Positions 8,696 through 17,459 of a stretch of 64,000 bases of DNA are shown in pieces. Under the pieces are notes generated by a model. It was not told where the DNA came from. It saw only the letters and a program-made list of their open reading frames with translations, and did no database searches. Location: NCBI RefSeq assembly GCF_000328665.1, contig NC_019972.1, positions 186,001 to 250,000 on the forward strand, given 5' to 3'. Origin of the DNA: Methanomethylovorans hollandica DSM 15978 (GTDB lineage Archaea > Halobacteriota > Methanosarcinia > Methanosarcinales > Methanosarcinaceae). The translations under genes and the position numbers were made by a program. Position 1 is the stretch's first letter. Every line of letters starts with the position of its first letter.

Positions 8696-8904
8696 GGAGA
8701 TGGAAGAGTTATATCCATAACCATGGCATATGAAACTGATTATGTTACCGTTTCATTGTGTGATGCAATGATGGAGAATGTGACTGGTAGATTTATCAAA
8801 ATTAATGATCTGGGCGTACAGCGAAGGGTACAGTTGTTGTTCTTAGAAGAGAGAGGATATTTATAGGTATTAATGATACAGATTCTAAGGAAAATAGACT
8901 CTGA
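8696..8904 (+). pseudogene. Decayed RPA OB-fold fragment
   Basis: Plus-strand translation gives GDGRVISITMAYETDYVTVS...MMENVTGRFIKINDL, aligning with GRVISITIADETGCVIASLW...MVENITGGFVKVND in the first OB fold of the RPA gene at 4018-5163. After a frameshift near 8810 the match resumes (GRTAKGTVVVL against GQAKDGATGTQI). No start codon or full fold remains, so this is a relic of an additional RPA gene in the opposite orientation. The surrounding 8560-9025 shows no intact gene. Confidence 0.7.
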
Positions 8905-9025
8905 CTCACAATATCGCCAAAAAATCGGATTGTCCTGAGTCTGTCTATTACATTCTCTTGTTCAGGAATACTCAGTACAAGTAAAAAAGTCTACAGGAGA
9001 ATTTTACCAGAAAAAAAAGATGAAA

Positions 9026-9454
9026 TCAGAGAGTGGTAAGAATGTATTTTTTAAGAAGAACTATCTTATACCTCAGTTCAAGAACACCATTGTAGTAACG
9101 CATTTTTTCAGAAAGGGGATCTATCCTGACCTTTAGGGGAATATTCTTCGTATACAATCTATCTTCGAATGCTGCTATAATACTAACCGATTTTTCTCTG
9201 GGGTCAGTATAGATGTTTTTTCGTGGTATACCTGGAATATCTAGAGTTATAATAACACATTCTTTTTCGGTAGTAATCTGGTATTGTGGCTCGTTTTTAT
9301 TGCGTCCTGGTATTACAGACCTGAGTGTGTCACTAATTTCATGTACTGAGATCTTGATTCCAATATCAAGAAAGCTTGGAATCTTTCCTGAGATTCCAAT
9401 TGTTAGTAGGGTTGATATAATTGATGTTTCGAGTCCTCCGGCTAATTGCTCCAT
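9026..9454 (-). CDS. Hsp20-like (alpha-crystallin domain) protein 2
   Basis: The 142-residue product has a hydrophobic N-terminal segment (about residues 9-35) and a C-terminal alpha-crystallin-like beta-sandwich with the family's IPGIPRKNI turn and the YYNGVLELRYK strand. Hsp20 proteins are ATP-independent holdases. The hydrophobic N-terminus suggests membrane association, unlike ordinary cytosolic Hsp20. A strong ribosome site (GGGAGGT) lies about 8 nt before the ATG. It is the middle one of three divergent Hsp20-like genes in a row and shares a 94-bp upstream repeat with gene 1. Confidence 0.7.
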   Translation of the reverse strand: MEQLAGGLETSIISTLLTIGISGKIPSFLDIGIKISVHEISDTLRSVIPGRNKNEPQYQITTEKECVIITLDIPGIPRKNIYTDPREKSVSIIAAFEDRLYTKNIPLKVRIDPLSEKMRYYNGVLELRYKIVLLKKYILTTL

Positions 9455-9507
9455 GCTATGCTACCTCCCATAATACTCCACTTTTTTATCCATGTTTTTG
9501 ATTCATT

Positions 9508-9600
9508 CAGCCTTTCAGGTAAATATCATTGCTTATATTTTTCCTCCATTTTTTTAATTCTTTGTTGCAATTGTTTTTGAACAAATACATCTATTGATAA
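9508..9600. repeat. Direct repeat B upstream of Hsp20-like gene 2
   Basis: Second copy of the repeat at 8466-8559, in the same orientation and the same position relative to an Hsp20-like gene. This supports a local duplication of promoter plus gene. Confidence 0.85.
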
Positions 9601-9973
9601 AGTTATTTATTAATATTTACATTATTAAAATATGTGCCGTGTGTCAAAAAACAGTATCTATTGGTACTTTCTACATCTCTGGGTTTTATCGAAATCATGT
9701 TCTGCAATTAAAAGAAAGTATCTGAAGGAAGGATTAATGCAACTTGTCATTATATTATAAAAACGAAAACAGCAGAAGTATTAATTGAACACACATGTCC
9801 AAGAATATCTTAAAGTTTTCGAGTTGCCGCATGTAGATATGTGATGAGCTATACAAACGGACTTTGCAGAGTAATATATCCAATTGACCAGGAATTTGGA
9901 ATAAAGGGGGTACTACTGACACTGAATATACAGACGTACCGATCAAAATAATGGACAGAAAAAAAGAAAATAG
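9601..9973. other. Gap without a convincing gene
   Basis: AT-rich. A 35-codon plus-strand frame at 9849-9956 starts with ATG but has no recognisable product. It may be decayed sequence like the neighbouring RPA relic. Confidence 0.4.
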
Positions 9974-10420
9974 TTATTGGACTTTAATCGTTTTTTTGTT
10001 CGTTATTTGCTTCGGGCAGTTAATCTCCAAGATTCCGTTATTAAATATGTATGATATTTTATCAATGTCAATCTTACATGGTAGAGGGATGTTGTGACAA
10101 ATGCTTTTTCCATTGAAACTCCCCGTTACGCTGATTGTATCATCTGTAAAATCAAGTATTATCCTATCTTTTGGAATACCGGATATATTTATAAAAATGG
10201 TAATCATAGAATCGTTATTATGAATCGAATATCCTCTCTTAATAAATATCAGAGGACAGATAAATTTTAGAATATCAATCAATGGGATTGAAAGCTTTAT
10301 ATCAATTGGGGGTGTACCTTCTCCAGGCATGAGAATTGTTCTTCCTAATGTTATTACAATAGCCCCTAATTTAATTAGAGCTACGGTAATTATACTTAAA
10401 TGTACTACCTTATGTACCAT
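9974..10420 (-). CDS. Hsp20-like (alpha-crystallin domain) protein 3
   Basis: The 148-residue product has a long hydrophobic N-terminus (residues about 6-30 and 42-64, possibly two membrane helices) before an alpha-crystallin-like domain with ISGIPKDRIIL and FNNGILEINCPK. An AGGTGA ribosome site precedes the ATG. It is the most diverged of the three Hsp20-like genes. Membrane-tethered small heat-shock-like proteins are uncommon. A role in protecting membrane or envelope proteins is inference only. Confidence 0.65.
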   Translation of the reverse strand: MVHKVVHLSIITVALIKLGAIVITLGRTILMPGEGTPPIDIKLSIPLIDILKFICPLIFIKRGYSIHNNDSMITIFINISGIPKDRIILDFTDDTISVTGSFNGKSICHNIPLPCKIDIDKISYIFNNGILEINCPKQITNKKTIKVQ

Positions 10421-10988
10421 TTAATTTCACCTACACATAGATTCGTCTATTATAGCATATTGACAAATACCATTATATTCCACCAGCACCAAAATTTGTT
10501 ACCACAAATTTAATTATTTATATATTATGCGCATTATATTTATTGTGGTTACTAGACCTCCGGTTAATACTATTATCATTTGTATCTACTGCGCGGTTCT
10601 TTTTTCTGTAGATTTTTTATGTTCTACAAATCAATGTAAAAGATAGTCATATATAAGCATTTGCTTTCATTTGACAAATGATAATTTGAATATAAATATG
10701 CTATAAGGCAGTATATAACAAAACAGTCTTAGAAATTTTTTATATGTTTTTGATATATACAATAAATAATTTTGTAGAGTGTGACACTAGCTTCCGTTAG
10801 TATGTGAAAACAAAAAATTGAATTGAGTGCATTTTTGTTTTGTAAAATAATCCATGTCTGTAAATGGGACTCAATTTCATAAAAAACCTATTATATAATA
10901 ATCTAGTTGCCCATAATAATAACTTTTTATCGGAATGGATAATTATCAACCATTAATTAAGCATAGTTAGGGCAAAAAAAAAGGATTT
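10421..10988. other. AT-rich intergenic region, no gene seen
   Basis: About 570 bp of low-complexity AT-rich DNA with many TATA-like stretches and stops in all frames. It includes a short repeat of ACCACAAATTT-like words near 10490-10510. It could carry promoters or an unrecognised RNA; nothing specific can be supported. Confidence 0.5.
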
Positions 10989-11591
10989 TTATATATATTG
11001 AGCAACGTACTTGACGATATTGTCATTGAAATAATAGGATGTCGTAGAGATACCAAGTATTTTGAGATCAATGGCTAATAATGGTTCATCTACGTTGCAA
11101 ATATCATTTACAAGGAACATTCCGGATACCTTATTATCAAATATTTTAGCTGCAACAAGTTCTAATTGCTCATCAGTTAATGGAGGTACTTCATCAAAGC
11201 AATGTTTACTGCAAATCGTTTTCAAAGCGTTCAATATCCCTGGAGAATCTACTATGTACAGCTTACAGAAGTGTTCATGGCCTTGAAGGATAAAGTAGGA
11301 TCCTCCATTGCAAAAACCTTCTTTAGAGCTAATTATCTTGTTCCCATAAGATTTCTTTTCAAAATGCAAATAAGGATTTAGTTGAGTAGAACTTGATGAG
11401 TTCAATAAATGATCTGGAACTCCGGTATAATAGGCTTTGATCACTTTACCGCATTCGGGACACACATATCCGCTTATCAATGGAAATTCATGAATTTCAG
11501 TATCAGAGGTAGCATTCTCTTTTGATGGTTTATCGGACAGATCATGGAATAAAAGAAAGAGATTTCTTTCTTTATCTATGGTTATAGTCAT
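10989..11591 (-). CDS. Unknown protein with a CxxC zinc-like motif
   Basis: The 200-residue product is cytosolic in appearance. A YVCPECGKVIKAYY motif near residues 42-55 could be half of a zinc site, with further Cys/His pairs (GHEHFCK, CSKHC) around residues 104-135 that may complete it. No family is recognised. Its ATG overlaps the stop of the HD-domain gene by 4 bp (11588-11591), so the two are translationally coupled and probably work in one process. A T-run on the minus strand follows the stop. Confidence 0.6.
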   Translation of the reverse strand: MTITIDKERNLFLLFHDLSDKPSKENATSDTEIHEFPLISGYVCPECGKVIKAYYTGVPDHLLNSSSSTQLNPYLHFEKKSYGNKIISSKEGFCNGGSYFILQGHEHFCKLYIVDSPGILNALKTICSKHCFDEVPPLTDEQLELVAAKIFDNKVSGMFLVNDICNVDEPLLAIDLKILGISTTSYYFNDNIVKYVAQYI

Positions 11592-12226
11592 GTGACAACC
11601 TCCGTTATCGGTGGAATTGTTTCTGTAATTTCCAGTGGTGTTTCTGCATCATCTACATACAATGTAGCAAGATGGTCTGCGAAATATACAATGAATGCTT
11701 CAGGGCATTTATCTTTAATTGCGAATTCGTACATCCTGTATGAAGGATCATAAGGCCCCATGTGCCATCTTATGCACATCATTTCCTGCGTTGTTAAGGT
11801 TATGAATTTCTGAAGCAGAATTACGCTTTTCTCACCGTGTCCCATCGGAAAAATATCTTCTTTTTCGTATGGGTTTTGGCTCCGTGCTCCTGCTTTGGTG
11901 TACTTTTCCCTGTATAGATTTAGGGCTTTGTCAAAATCATGTAAAATACCAATAATGATGAGAGAATCACAGAATTTGATTTGGCTATACTTTTCTTCAA
12001 GATACAGTAGTGCATCGTACACATTGAGAACATGTTGAGCAAGGCCTCCTTTTTTGCACAGGTGGAATTTACTGCTTGCAGGTGCTTCAAAGAAATTGCA
12101 TTCAGGACTTTGCATGAAAACAATTAGGTTATCGATACCTTCTCTTTCAGTCGATTTCAGAAGTTCTATTATTCTATTCTTGTTTTGGAGAATCGTTTCT
12201 TCAGGTAATGAATGGTCTGTAGTCAT
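11588..12226 (-). CDS. HD-domain phosphohydrolase, phage type
   Basis: The 212-residue product has the HD-superfamily metal motifs in order: GGLAQHVLNVYDALLYLEEK (His), IIGILHDFDKALNL (His-Asp), GHGEKSVILLQKF (His) and IRWHMGPYD (His), with YFADHLATLY (Asp) near the end. This layout matches HD proteins often carried by phages and plasmids, which hydrolyse phosphate esters of nucleotides or related molecules. The exact substrate is unknown. The downstream gene overlaps by 4 bp. An A-tract motif lies 8-24 nt before the ATG. Confidence 0.75.
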   Translation of the reverse strand: MTTDHSLPEETILQNKNRIIELLKSTEREGIDNLIVFMQSPECNFFEAPASSKFHLCKKGGLAQHVLNVYDALLYLEEKYSQIKFCDSLIIIGILHDFDKALNLYREKYTKAGARSQNPYEKEDIFPMGHGEKSVILLQKFITLTTQEMMCIRWHMGPYDPSYRMYEFAIKDKCPEAFIVYFADHLATLYVDDAETPLEITETIPPITEVVT

Positions 12227-12233
12227 AGTACAT

Positions 12234-12250
12234 TGTGTGTGGTTTTTTTA
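12234..12250 (-). promoter_or_regulatory. A-tract + CCACACACA motif upstream of HD gene
   Basis: On the minus strand a run of seven A is followed by CCACACACA, a variant of the recurrent A-tract/(G)CAAACA motif. It lies 8-24 nt before the HD-domain start. Confidence 0.35.
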
Positions 12251-12264
12251 GTGATTTTGAATAA

Positions 12265-12606
12265 CTAAACATCAGACACCCATTCATATTCTTCAGGAGA
12301 CATTTCATTATAGTGCTTGAAAATTGTATCAATTGGAGGCTTAGCACGAAATATTCCATAATATTTCCCAAAAAGAGCATGGTTGAAAATTCCATTAATA
12401 GACCGAATTGTTAACCTTTTCTGAGGATGAAATACTGATATTTCCAAACGGTCTCCGTTATGAGCTACCATTCTTTTGAAATATTCGATTTTCGTATAAC
12501 CTGCATCCAACAGATTGTCCATTTCTTTAACGAATGATTTAGAATCACCTGTCTCTGATGCGAGAATTAATCGTTCCCTGATCTGTTCGATATCAAAATC
12601 AAGCAT
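12265..12606 (-). CDS. Small unknown protein
   Basis: The 113-residue product is charged, lacks membrane segments and looks like a folded alpha/beta protein (DIEQIRERLILASETGDSKS at the N-terminus, MSPEEYEWVSDV at the C-terminus). No family is recognised. It lies 38 bp upstream of the HD gene on the same strand and may be part of that small operon. It diverges from the plus-strand gene at 12665. Confidence 0.5.
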   Translation of the reverse strand: MLDFDIEQIRERLILASETGDSKSFVKEMDNLLDAGYTKIEYFKRMVAHNGDRLEISVFHPQKRLTIRSINGIFNHALFGKYYGIFRAKPPIDTIFKHYNEMSPEEYEWVSDV

Positions 12607-12664
12607 TTTATCAACTTTTTTTAATGGTTCATTTTGAACAACTATATATTAATTATAATCTTAT

Positions 12665-13393
12665 TTGATTAATATGAGTACGAATGAAACTCTTGATCCT
12701 GTCTCGATATGGGATGAATACACTTATCTAGAGCAGGAATTTATGAATAGTTTAAGGTATTTGCCTGCTGTCCCTGCGCATTATAATGTATGGTCTGTTC
12801 ATTTTGCTGATCTTCTAATAAGGATCGGGAGTATTTTTGATTCTTTTTTAAAAAGAACTCTATTTTGCGGTTTTTTAGATAAAAATACTGTTGCAATAGC
12901 TTCTAGAGTAAAATATGAGGATAATAAAATCACAATAAAGGATTATTACCATTTGTTTGAACCATGTTACAATCTTTCCTTAAAAACAGTATTTAACTTG
13001 ATCACATCTGAGCCAATTGTTCCTTTTTCTGAATGGGGAAACAATGAATATACGGCTCTTGGATGGTGGAAGGCTTATACGAAACTAAAACACGATAGAT
13101 TTGTAAATAAAGAAGTAGCAACGCTTGAATCAACTCAAAATGCGTTGGCATCTCTTTTTTTGATGAACCTGCTCAATCCAGAGATTAATTCATTATTAGT
13201 TGATTATGATCTGATAAGAAGTCTGTGGTCAAAGGAATCCCTTAAGAGATTAATATCTAAACCAGAACCTATAGATGGATGTGAGGAAATCTATGCAAAA
13301 ACCAAACTTTTTGGATATGTATTCGAAACACAAGTCAAATATGATAATCCGAAAAAAATAGAAATATTATCTCCATCTTATCTTCAATTCTAA
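12665..13393 (+). CDS. HEPN-like helical protein, unknown
   Basis: The 242-residue product is mostly helical. The motif GWWKAYTKLKHDRFVN followed by ATLESTQNALASLFLMN resembles a group of bacterial and archaeal HEPN-type proteins linked to abortive infection or toxin systems, but no Rx4-6H RNase motif is clear. The start may be ATG 12674 (MSTNETLD) rather than 12665, since neither has a strong ribosome site. It is one of the few plus-strand genes and is transcribed away from the HD operon. The HEPN assignment is tentative. Confidence 0.5.
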   Translation: MINMSTNETLDPVSIWDEYTYLEQEFMNSLRYLPAVPAHYNVWSVHFADLLIRIGSIFDSFLKRTLFCGFLDKNTVAIASRVKYEDNKITIKDYYHLFEPCYNLSLKTVFNLITSEPIVPFSEWGNNEYTALGWWKAYTKLKHDRFVNKEVATLESTQNALASLFLMNLLNPEINSLLVDYDLIRSLWSKESLKRLISKPEPIDGCEEIYAKTKLFGYVFETQVKYDNPKKIEILSPSYLQF

Positions 13394-13494
13394 AAGAACC
13401 GGTTGTTGATCGTATCTTTAGGGCAATTCACAGTAGCATGCAATGTATTTTGAATTTGTCATTAACTTCGGTATATTTTCCGTTAATCGTTATT

Positions 13495-13839
13495 TTACGA
13501 AGGATTGTTAAGTATTGTATCAATGTGGAAAATCAATACATGTTCAAGGATCTTATGACTTATATTTTCATCATCTACATTAATACAATCTCCACATAGA
13601 TCACATACAAACGATGATATTTCTCTGACAGATGATTCCTGAACATCTCCAGCTTCGTATTGTGGAAGTTCTTCTTGTATGAAATCACTTTCACATATCA
13701 GTGAGCTGGTAGATTCACACGTTTCAGCAACTTCCTGGTTGATAGTTATATGGGAAGTAATCCAGTCATCTATTTGTTTTCGCTGCTCGCTTGTTAGTGA
13801 TAGCCATTTTGTATTAATTTCGTTCTGTATATTAGACAT
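13495..13839 (-). CDS. Small protein with C-terminal CxxC...H zinc motif
   Basis: The start was placed at 13839 (MSNIQNEINTKW) because a GGAGAT ribosome site lies just before it; an upstream in-frame ATG at 13914 overlaps the preceding gene and lacks such a site. The 114-residue product has a helical N-terminus (LTSEQRKQIDDWITSH) and a C-terminal zinc-finger-like pattern FVCDLCGDC...HKILEHVLIFH. Small zinc proteins of this type often act as DNA-binding or adaptor factors in archaeal elements. No specific role can be given. Confidence 0.55.
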   Translation of the reverse strand: MSNIQNEINTKWLSLTSEQRKQIDDWITSHITINQEVAETCESTSSLICESDFIQEELPQYEAGDVQESSVREISSFVCDLCGDCINVDDENISHKILEHVLIFHIDTILNNPS

Positions 13840-13906
13840 TGTATATCTCCAATTTGTTTTTTGTCTGGATTTTTTGTTGCTTTTTATTATACAATCGAAT
13901 GAACCA

Positions 13907-14146
13907 CTAATCATGTTTTGTTTTGTCTTCTACCATGCTCATTAGATCCAGAGGAATATTTTCTTCTGATACGGGAATAATCAGTACTTTTTTACCAATG
14001 AGATATTGTGGTACAACTACAACTGGATAATATCCATTTGGAGAGCCTTCGACCTCTCGGTCTATCCTACCATCTTTCGACATCCGATCTAAATCGATAT
14101 AATTTTCTTGTACTCTTCTCGTGTATCCAAATTCCATATTAATCAC
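13907..14146 (-). CDS. Small unknown protein
   Basis: The 79-codon frame opens with GTG at 14146. The ATG at 14137 (MEFGYTRR) with AAGAAGTG just upstream is the likelier start, giving 76 residues. The C-terminal half is beta-like with a hydrophobic run (YYPVVVVPQYLIGKKVLIIP). No family is recognised. It probably shares a transcript with the zinc-motif gene downstream. Confidence 0.45.
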   Translation of the reverse strand: MINMEFGYTRRVQENYIDLDRMSKDGRIDREVEGSPNGYYPVVVVPQYLIGKKVLIIPVSEENIPLDLMSMVEDKTKHD

Positions 14147-14176
14147 TTCTTACTAACAAAAAAAATCTATAGTGGA

Positions 14177-16261
14177 TTAGTGTTTCTTAAGGAACACGAA
14201 TCCACCTGCAAATAATCCCATTACCATACATGTACCGACAGCATATATTGGAAGATTTGATTTTTCGGGTTGTGTATCTGTGGTGTTGGAGCTATTTGTA
14301 GTGTTTTTATCATTCCTGGTACTTTTTGTTTTTAGTACCATTGTTTGTGCATATACATCATCCGGTTTGGATGTAGCTGTCTGCTCACCAGTGATAGCAA
14401 ACGATGAGAATCCATCAGTTTGAGCTGTATATGTGTTATTTATAGAACTATTTATTGGAATAGTGGGTAGTTCTTCCCAACCATAGCCATCATATCTTTG
14501 CAGTTTAACGTCTGTTGGGCTCAAGCACATCTTTTGCATCCATGATTCATTTACATGGAATTTTACCCAACCATCTTCTATGTTATCATCAGTAGCAAAT
14601 CCAGATTTACCTACCCATACATTTACATAAGTATATACATTTCCTTGAGGATCGCTGTCTACTAGCTTTGATCTATTATTCAGAATCTCTACCGTAGTAG
14701 TTATTTCTCCGGAGTTTTTGAGAGCCTTAAATCCAATTGAAGGGACGACATCAGCAGTTTTGTTGAAGTTGTATATTACATAAGTATCTGCTAATATGAA
14801 CTTTCTGGCAACGTCTTTAATCAAAATTTTCCTGAAATCTTCTGCAGTAGAAGCTCCTCCTATACTACCGCCACCGCCTCCACTTTTGGATTCAATGGTA
14901 TTTGATGAATTTGTCCTGACAACAATCTTAATGGTATTTCCATTAAAACCATTATTATAAGGGGTTATGTTGTAAGTATAGATAGTATTGCTCGTAAGTC
15001 CTGAGTCTACATATGACTCTTCGCTAATGTTTCCAATAATAAGTCCATTTCTTTGTATTTGGGTATTGGTAGTTTCATTAGAAGCATTCCATACTAATGT
15101 GATCGAAGTATTAGTAATTTCAGTACTGGAAACACTAGAAATGACAGGTATCTTTATTGTAGTAGCTGTATTATTGATTCCTGTGTAATCAATATTTCCT
15201 GAAGTATCAACAGTATGTATGCTGATTGTGTGAGTTGTTGCTTCACCTAGTCCAGTTGCATTATATGAATCTATAGAGCTATTGAAAATGTTAGTTACAA
15301 AGACATTGTCCAGATAAACCATTATGTATCCAAGACTTGTATTCAAGGGATTTGTCCAGGTCCATCTGATCCAACTTGGACCAATATTACTGGCACTGAT
15401 ATTTGATATGGAACAAGATACAGTAAGGTTATTTGATGTAATTCTTGATGTATCAAAAATAGCTTCTGCTGCAGTTAGATCTATGGTAGCCTGATCAACT
15501 TGAGATTGAGTTGTATTTTCATTACTTAGAATTGCCTGTGCATTGAGAATCGATATATTAAAAGCATCAATTGCTGATTGGGAATATTGTCCAATTTCTG
15601 TTCCTGCTATAGCAAGACTTAGTTTTGTATATGCAGTAGTAATAACAGATGCGAGGGTAGTTTTATTTACAGAAGTTATTTTGGATGCGTCAAATATTGC
15701 TTCCGCTGACTTTAGAGTTATAACAGCTTGATTTACTTCTGCCTGAGTTGCATCTGGGTCATTTAATATTGTTTGTACATTAACAATAGTTGTATTGAAA
15801 GCATTGATAATCGTTTGAGGATATTGGCCTTGGCCTGTTCCTGCAACAGCACTTCTTAGTTTTAAGGTCGCTGTTGTGATTGATGAAGATAGTGTCGTTT
15901 TATTTACTGATGTTATCATTGCCGTATCAAACAAGGCTTCTGCAGCTTCCAGATCATATATTGCCTGATCGATTTCACTTTGAGTTATTGCATTATTAGA
16001 AACGGTTTGAGCTATGGAAATCGCTTCTCTGAAAGTAGTTATTGCAGATTGGGGATACTGTCCGGGTTCAATGCCAGCGATTGCATTTCCGGCTTTCAGA
16101 GATGCTGTTGTAATGCTGGATGTTAGTTGACTTGTATCTACTGTGGCATTGTCTGCCAAACCTGTATCTATAGTCATGGATACTAAAAGTACCATTGAGA
16201 TTATGTAAAATATTCCAATTCCAAGATATGTAAGTCTATTCTTAATTTGCAGTTCCATCAC
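14177..16261 (-). CDS. Cell-surface protein: three FIVAR-like repeats, two FN3 domains, PGF-pre-PGF domain, C-terminal anchor
   Basis: The 694-residue product has an N-terminal signal/transmembrane helix (residues 11-35) and three tandem repeats of about 75 residues (about 40-275) with the pattern IAG..PGQYPQSAI..F...I..AQ....N..ATQ..V.QA...L..AEAIFD, typical of FIVAR-like surface modules. Two fibronectin-III-like domains follow (about 283-370 and 375-455), then a Gly-rich linker and a PGF-pre-PGF domain (about 480-630: VGKSGFATDDNIEDGWVKF, WMQKMCLSPTDVKLQRY, DGFSSFAITGE). A Ser/Thr/Asn-rich stalk ends in a membrane helix and KKH. This is the architecture of Methanosarcinales adhesin or S-layer-associated proteins. 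Confidence 0.85.
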   Translation of the reverse strand: MMELQIKNRLTYLGIGIFYIISMVLLVSMTIDTGLADNATVDTSQLTSSITTASLKAGNAIAGIEPGQYPQSAITTFREAISIAQTVSNNAITQSEIDQAIYDLEAAEALFDTAMITSVNKTTLSSSITTATLKLRSAVAGTGQGQYPQTIINAFNTTIVNVQTILNDPDATQAEVNQAVITLKSAEAIFDASKITSVNKTTLASVITTAYTKLSLAIAGTEIGQYSQSAIDAFNISILNAQAILSNENTTQSQVDQATIDLTAAEAIFDTSRITSNNLTVSCSISNISASNIGPSWIRWTWTNPLNTSLGYIMVYLDNVFVTNIFNSSIDSYNATGLGEATTHTISIHTVDTSGNIDYTGINNTATTIKIPVISSVSSTEITNTSITLVWNASNETTNTQIQRNGLIIGNISEESYVDSGLTSNTIYTYNITPYNNGFNGNTIKIVVRTNSSNTIESKSGGGGGSIGGASTAEDFRKILIKDVARKFILADTYVIYNFNKTADVVPSIGFKALKNSGEITTTVEILNNRSKLVDSDPQGNVYTYVNVWVGKSGFATDDNIEDGWVKFHVNESWMQKMCLSPTDVKLQRYDGYGWEELPTIPINSSINNTYTAQTDGFSSFAITGEQTATSKPDDVYAQTMVLKTKSTRNDKNTTNSSNTTDTQPEKSNLPIYAVGTCMVMGLFAGGFVFLKKH

Positions 16262-16474
16262 CTACTGAAATTTTAGTGAGGCTCTATTACCACTATGACA
16301 ATAATTTCATTTAGTTGAAGATGATATAGAGTAAACTATTCCTTTCCTGATAATTCAAATACAATCTAATTTTATTTAAAATTTACCTTCTGAATCAGAA
16401 AGCCATTCTCTTGGTAGCTAGAAGAAAAAAATGTTTGTAATTTTAATTGTTTTTCATCAGCTTGAAGCAAGGAG

Positions 16475-16496
16475 ACCACCGGTTTTAACCGGTGGT
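16475..16496. repeat. Orphan TnpB/IS605-type end palindrome
   Basis: A perfect palindrome with 10-bp arms ACCACCGGTT / AACCGGTGGT and almost no loop, preceded by GAAGCAAGGAG. The same palindrome forms the left end of the TnpB element at 60.5-61.9 kb. No tnpB gene is near, so this is a solo end or the footprint of a lost element. Confidence 0.7.
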
Positions 16497-16522
16497 TATT
16501 GATTTACTCGGAGAATATAAAA

Positions 16523-16756
16523 TTAAATTTCAAACAATTTTAAAAATTCTTCGGAATATCCCATACCTCCAAACATTAATGTAGCCAACGAAAATGCACC
16601 TGCTATGACTGTTGTAGATAATTCAAATATAAGATATGTATTAGGAACAGTTCCAGTTGGATAACTATCTATAATCCAAGAAACTATACAAAGTATCAAA
16701 CTACTCACTATAGCAGCAAGTAAACAAAATTTAAACCAAGGCTTTGCATCTTCCAT
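16523..16756 (-). CDS. Small two-helix membrane protein
   Basis: The 77-residue product has two strong membrane helices (about residues 8-28, FCLLAAIVSSLILCIVSWII, and 43-66) joined by a short loop containing Pro and Tyr. No family is recognised. It precedes an orphan palindrome on its 3' side and follows two small zinc-motif genes on the same strand. Confidence 0.5.
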   Translation of the reverse strand: MEDAKPWFKFCLLAAIVSSLILCIVSWIIDSYPTGTVPNTYLIFELSTTVIAGAFSLATLMFGGMGYSEEFLKLFEI

Positions 16757-16798
16757 AAAATCTACCCTTCTAATCTTGATTGGAATTTTTTGATATAT

Positions 16799-17107
16799 TC
16801 ACTGTATATTGTCTACATTATAGTCATTTCCATTAATCGTCTTCATTATTTGACAGATCAATTCCTTTGTTTTTTCGGCATCTTTAATAGAAGGATTGAC
16901 TTTTAGAAAATCCGCAAAGTTTAGAGAAGTATGTTCGCATTCTGGACACATGAAATACAATGTTTTACTTTCACATATTGTTGAATCAGTAAAATCAACC
17001 TTATTGTTTTCAATTTCCCAATCGTATCGCCACTTTTCAGCAGTATCTTCAATTACTTTATCAATTTGACGATTACAGTTTGGACAAAAAAATTCTATTG
17101 CAGGCAT
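16799..17107 (-). CDS. Small zinc-ribbon protein
   Basis: The 102-residue product holds a split zinc ribbon: FFCPNCNRQID at residues 6-17 and YFMCPECEHTSLN near 51-64. Two CxxC pairs at this distance would bind one zinc ion. The C-terminal part is helical. No enzyme motif is visible, so it may be a nucleic-acid-binding or adaptor protein. It lies 9 bp after another small zinc protein on the same strand. Confidence 0.6.
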   Translation of the reverse strand: MPAIEFFCPNCNRQIDKVIEDTAEKWRYDWEIENNKVDFTDSTICESKTLYFMCPECEHTSLNFADFLKVNPSIKDAEKTKELICQIMKTINGNDYNVDNIQ

Positions 17108-17116
17108 GTTACTACC

Positions 17117-17410
17117 TCAATCATACAAAGCATCGGGATGACCTGCAAAAGGATTGCTTCCACGTTCTGATAGTTCGATTCCTCTTTCCATTCTATCAAG
17201 AGCTCTCTGTTCTCCTCCATCTCTGGAATCTTGACGTTCTTTTTTTATCTTTTCAATGAATTCATCGACAGGAACAAGGCAATTATCACATAAGAATCGT
17301 AATTCATGTTCATAAGTAACAAACTCACCTTCAATTACATTACCATAATCAATAGCTGATACGTCATCATCTTCCTCGAATACTTTTCCACATACAATAC
17401 ATTTTGCCAT
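17117..17410 (-). CDS. Small zinc-ribbon protein with helical tail
   Basis: The 97-residue product begins MAKCIVCGKVFEEDDD and has RFLCDNCLVPVDEF near residues 38-52, together a four-Cys zinc site. The C-terminal third is a highly charged helix (KIKKERQDSRDGGEQRALDR). An AGGTG ribosome site precedes the ATG, and a clear A-tract plus GCAAACA motif lies 32-45 nt upstream. It appears to head a small operon with the gene at 16799. Confidence 0.6.
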   Translation of the reverse strand: MAKCIVCGKVFEEDDDVSAIDYGNVIEGEFVTYEHELRFLCDNCLVPVDEFIEKIKKERQDSRDGGEQRALDRMERGIELSERGSNPFAGHPDALYD

Positions 17411-17441
17411 GGTTTCACCTATTATTGATTTTATGAGTATT

Positions 17442-17455
17442 TGTTTGCTTTTTTT
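17442..17455 (-). promoter_or_regulatory. A-tract + GCAAACA motif
   Basis: On the minus strand AAAAAAAGCAAACA lies 32-45 nt before the start at 17410. It is one of the best examples of a motif repeated before many minus-strand genes. Confidence 0.5.
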
Positions 17456-17459
17456 GTTT

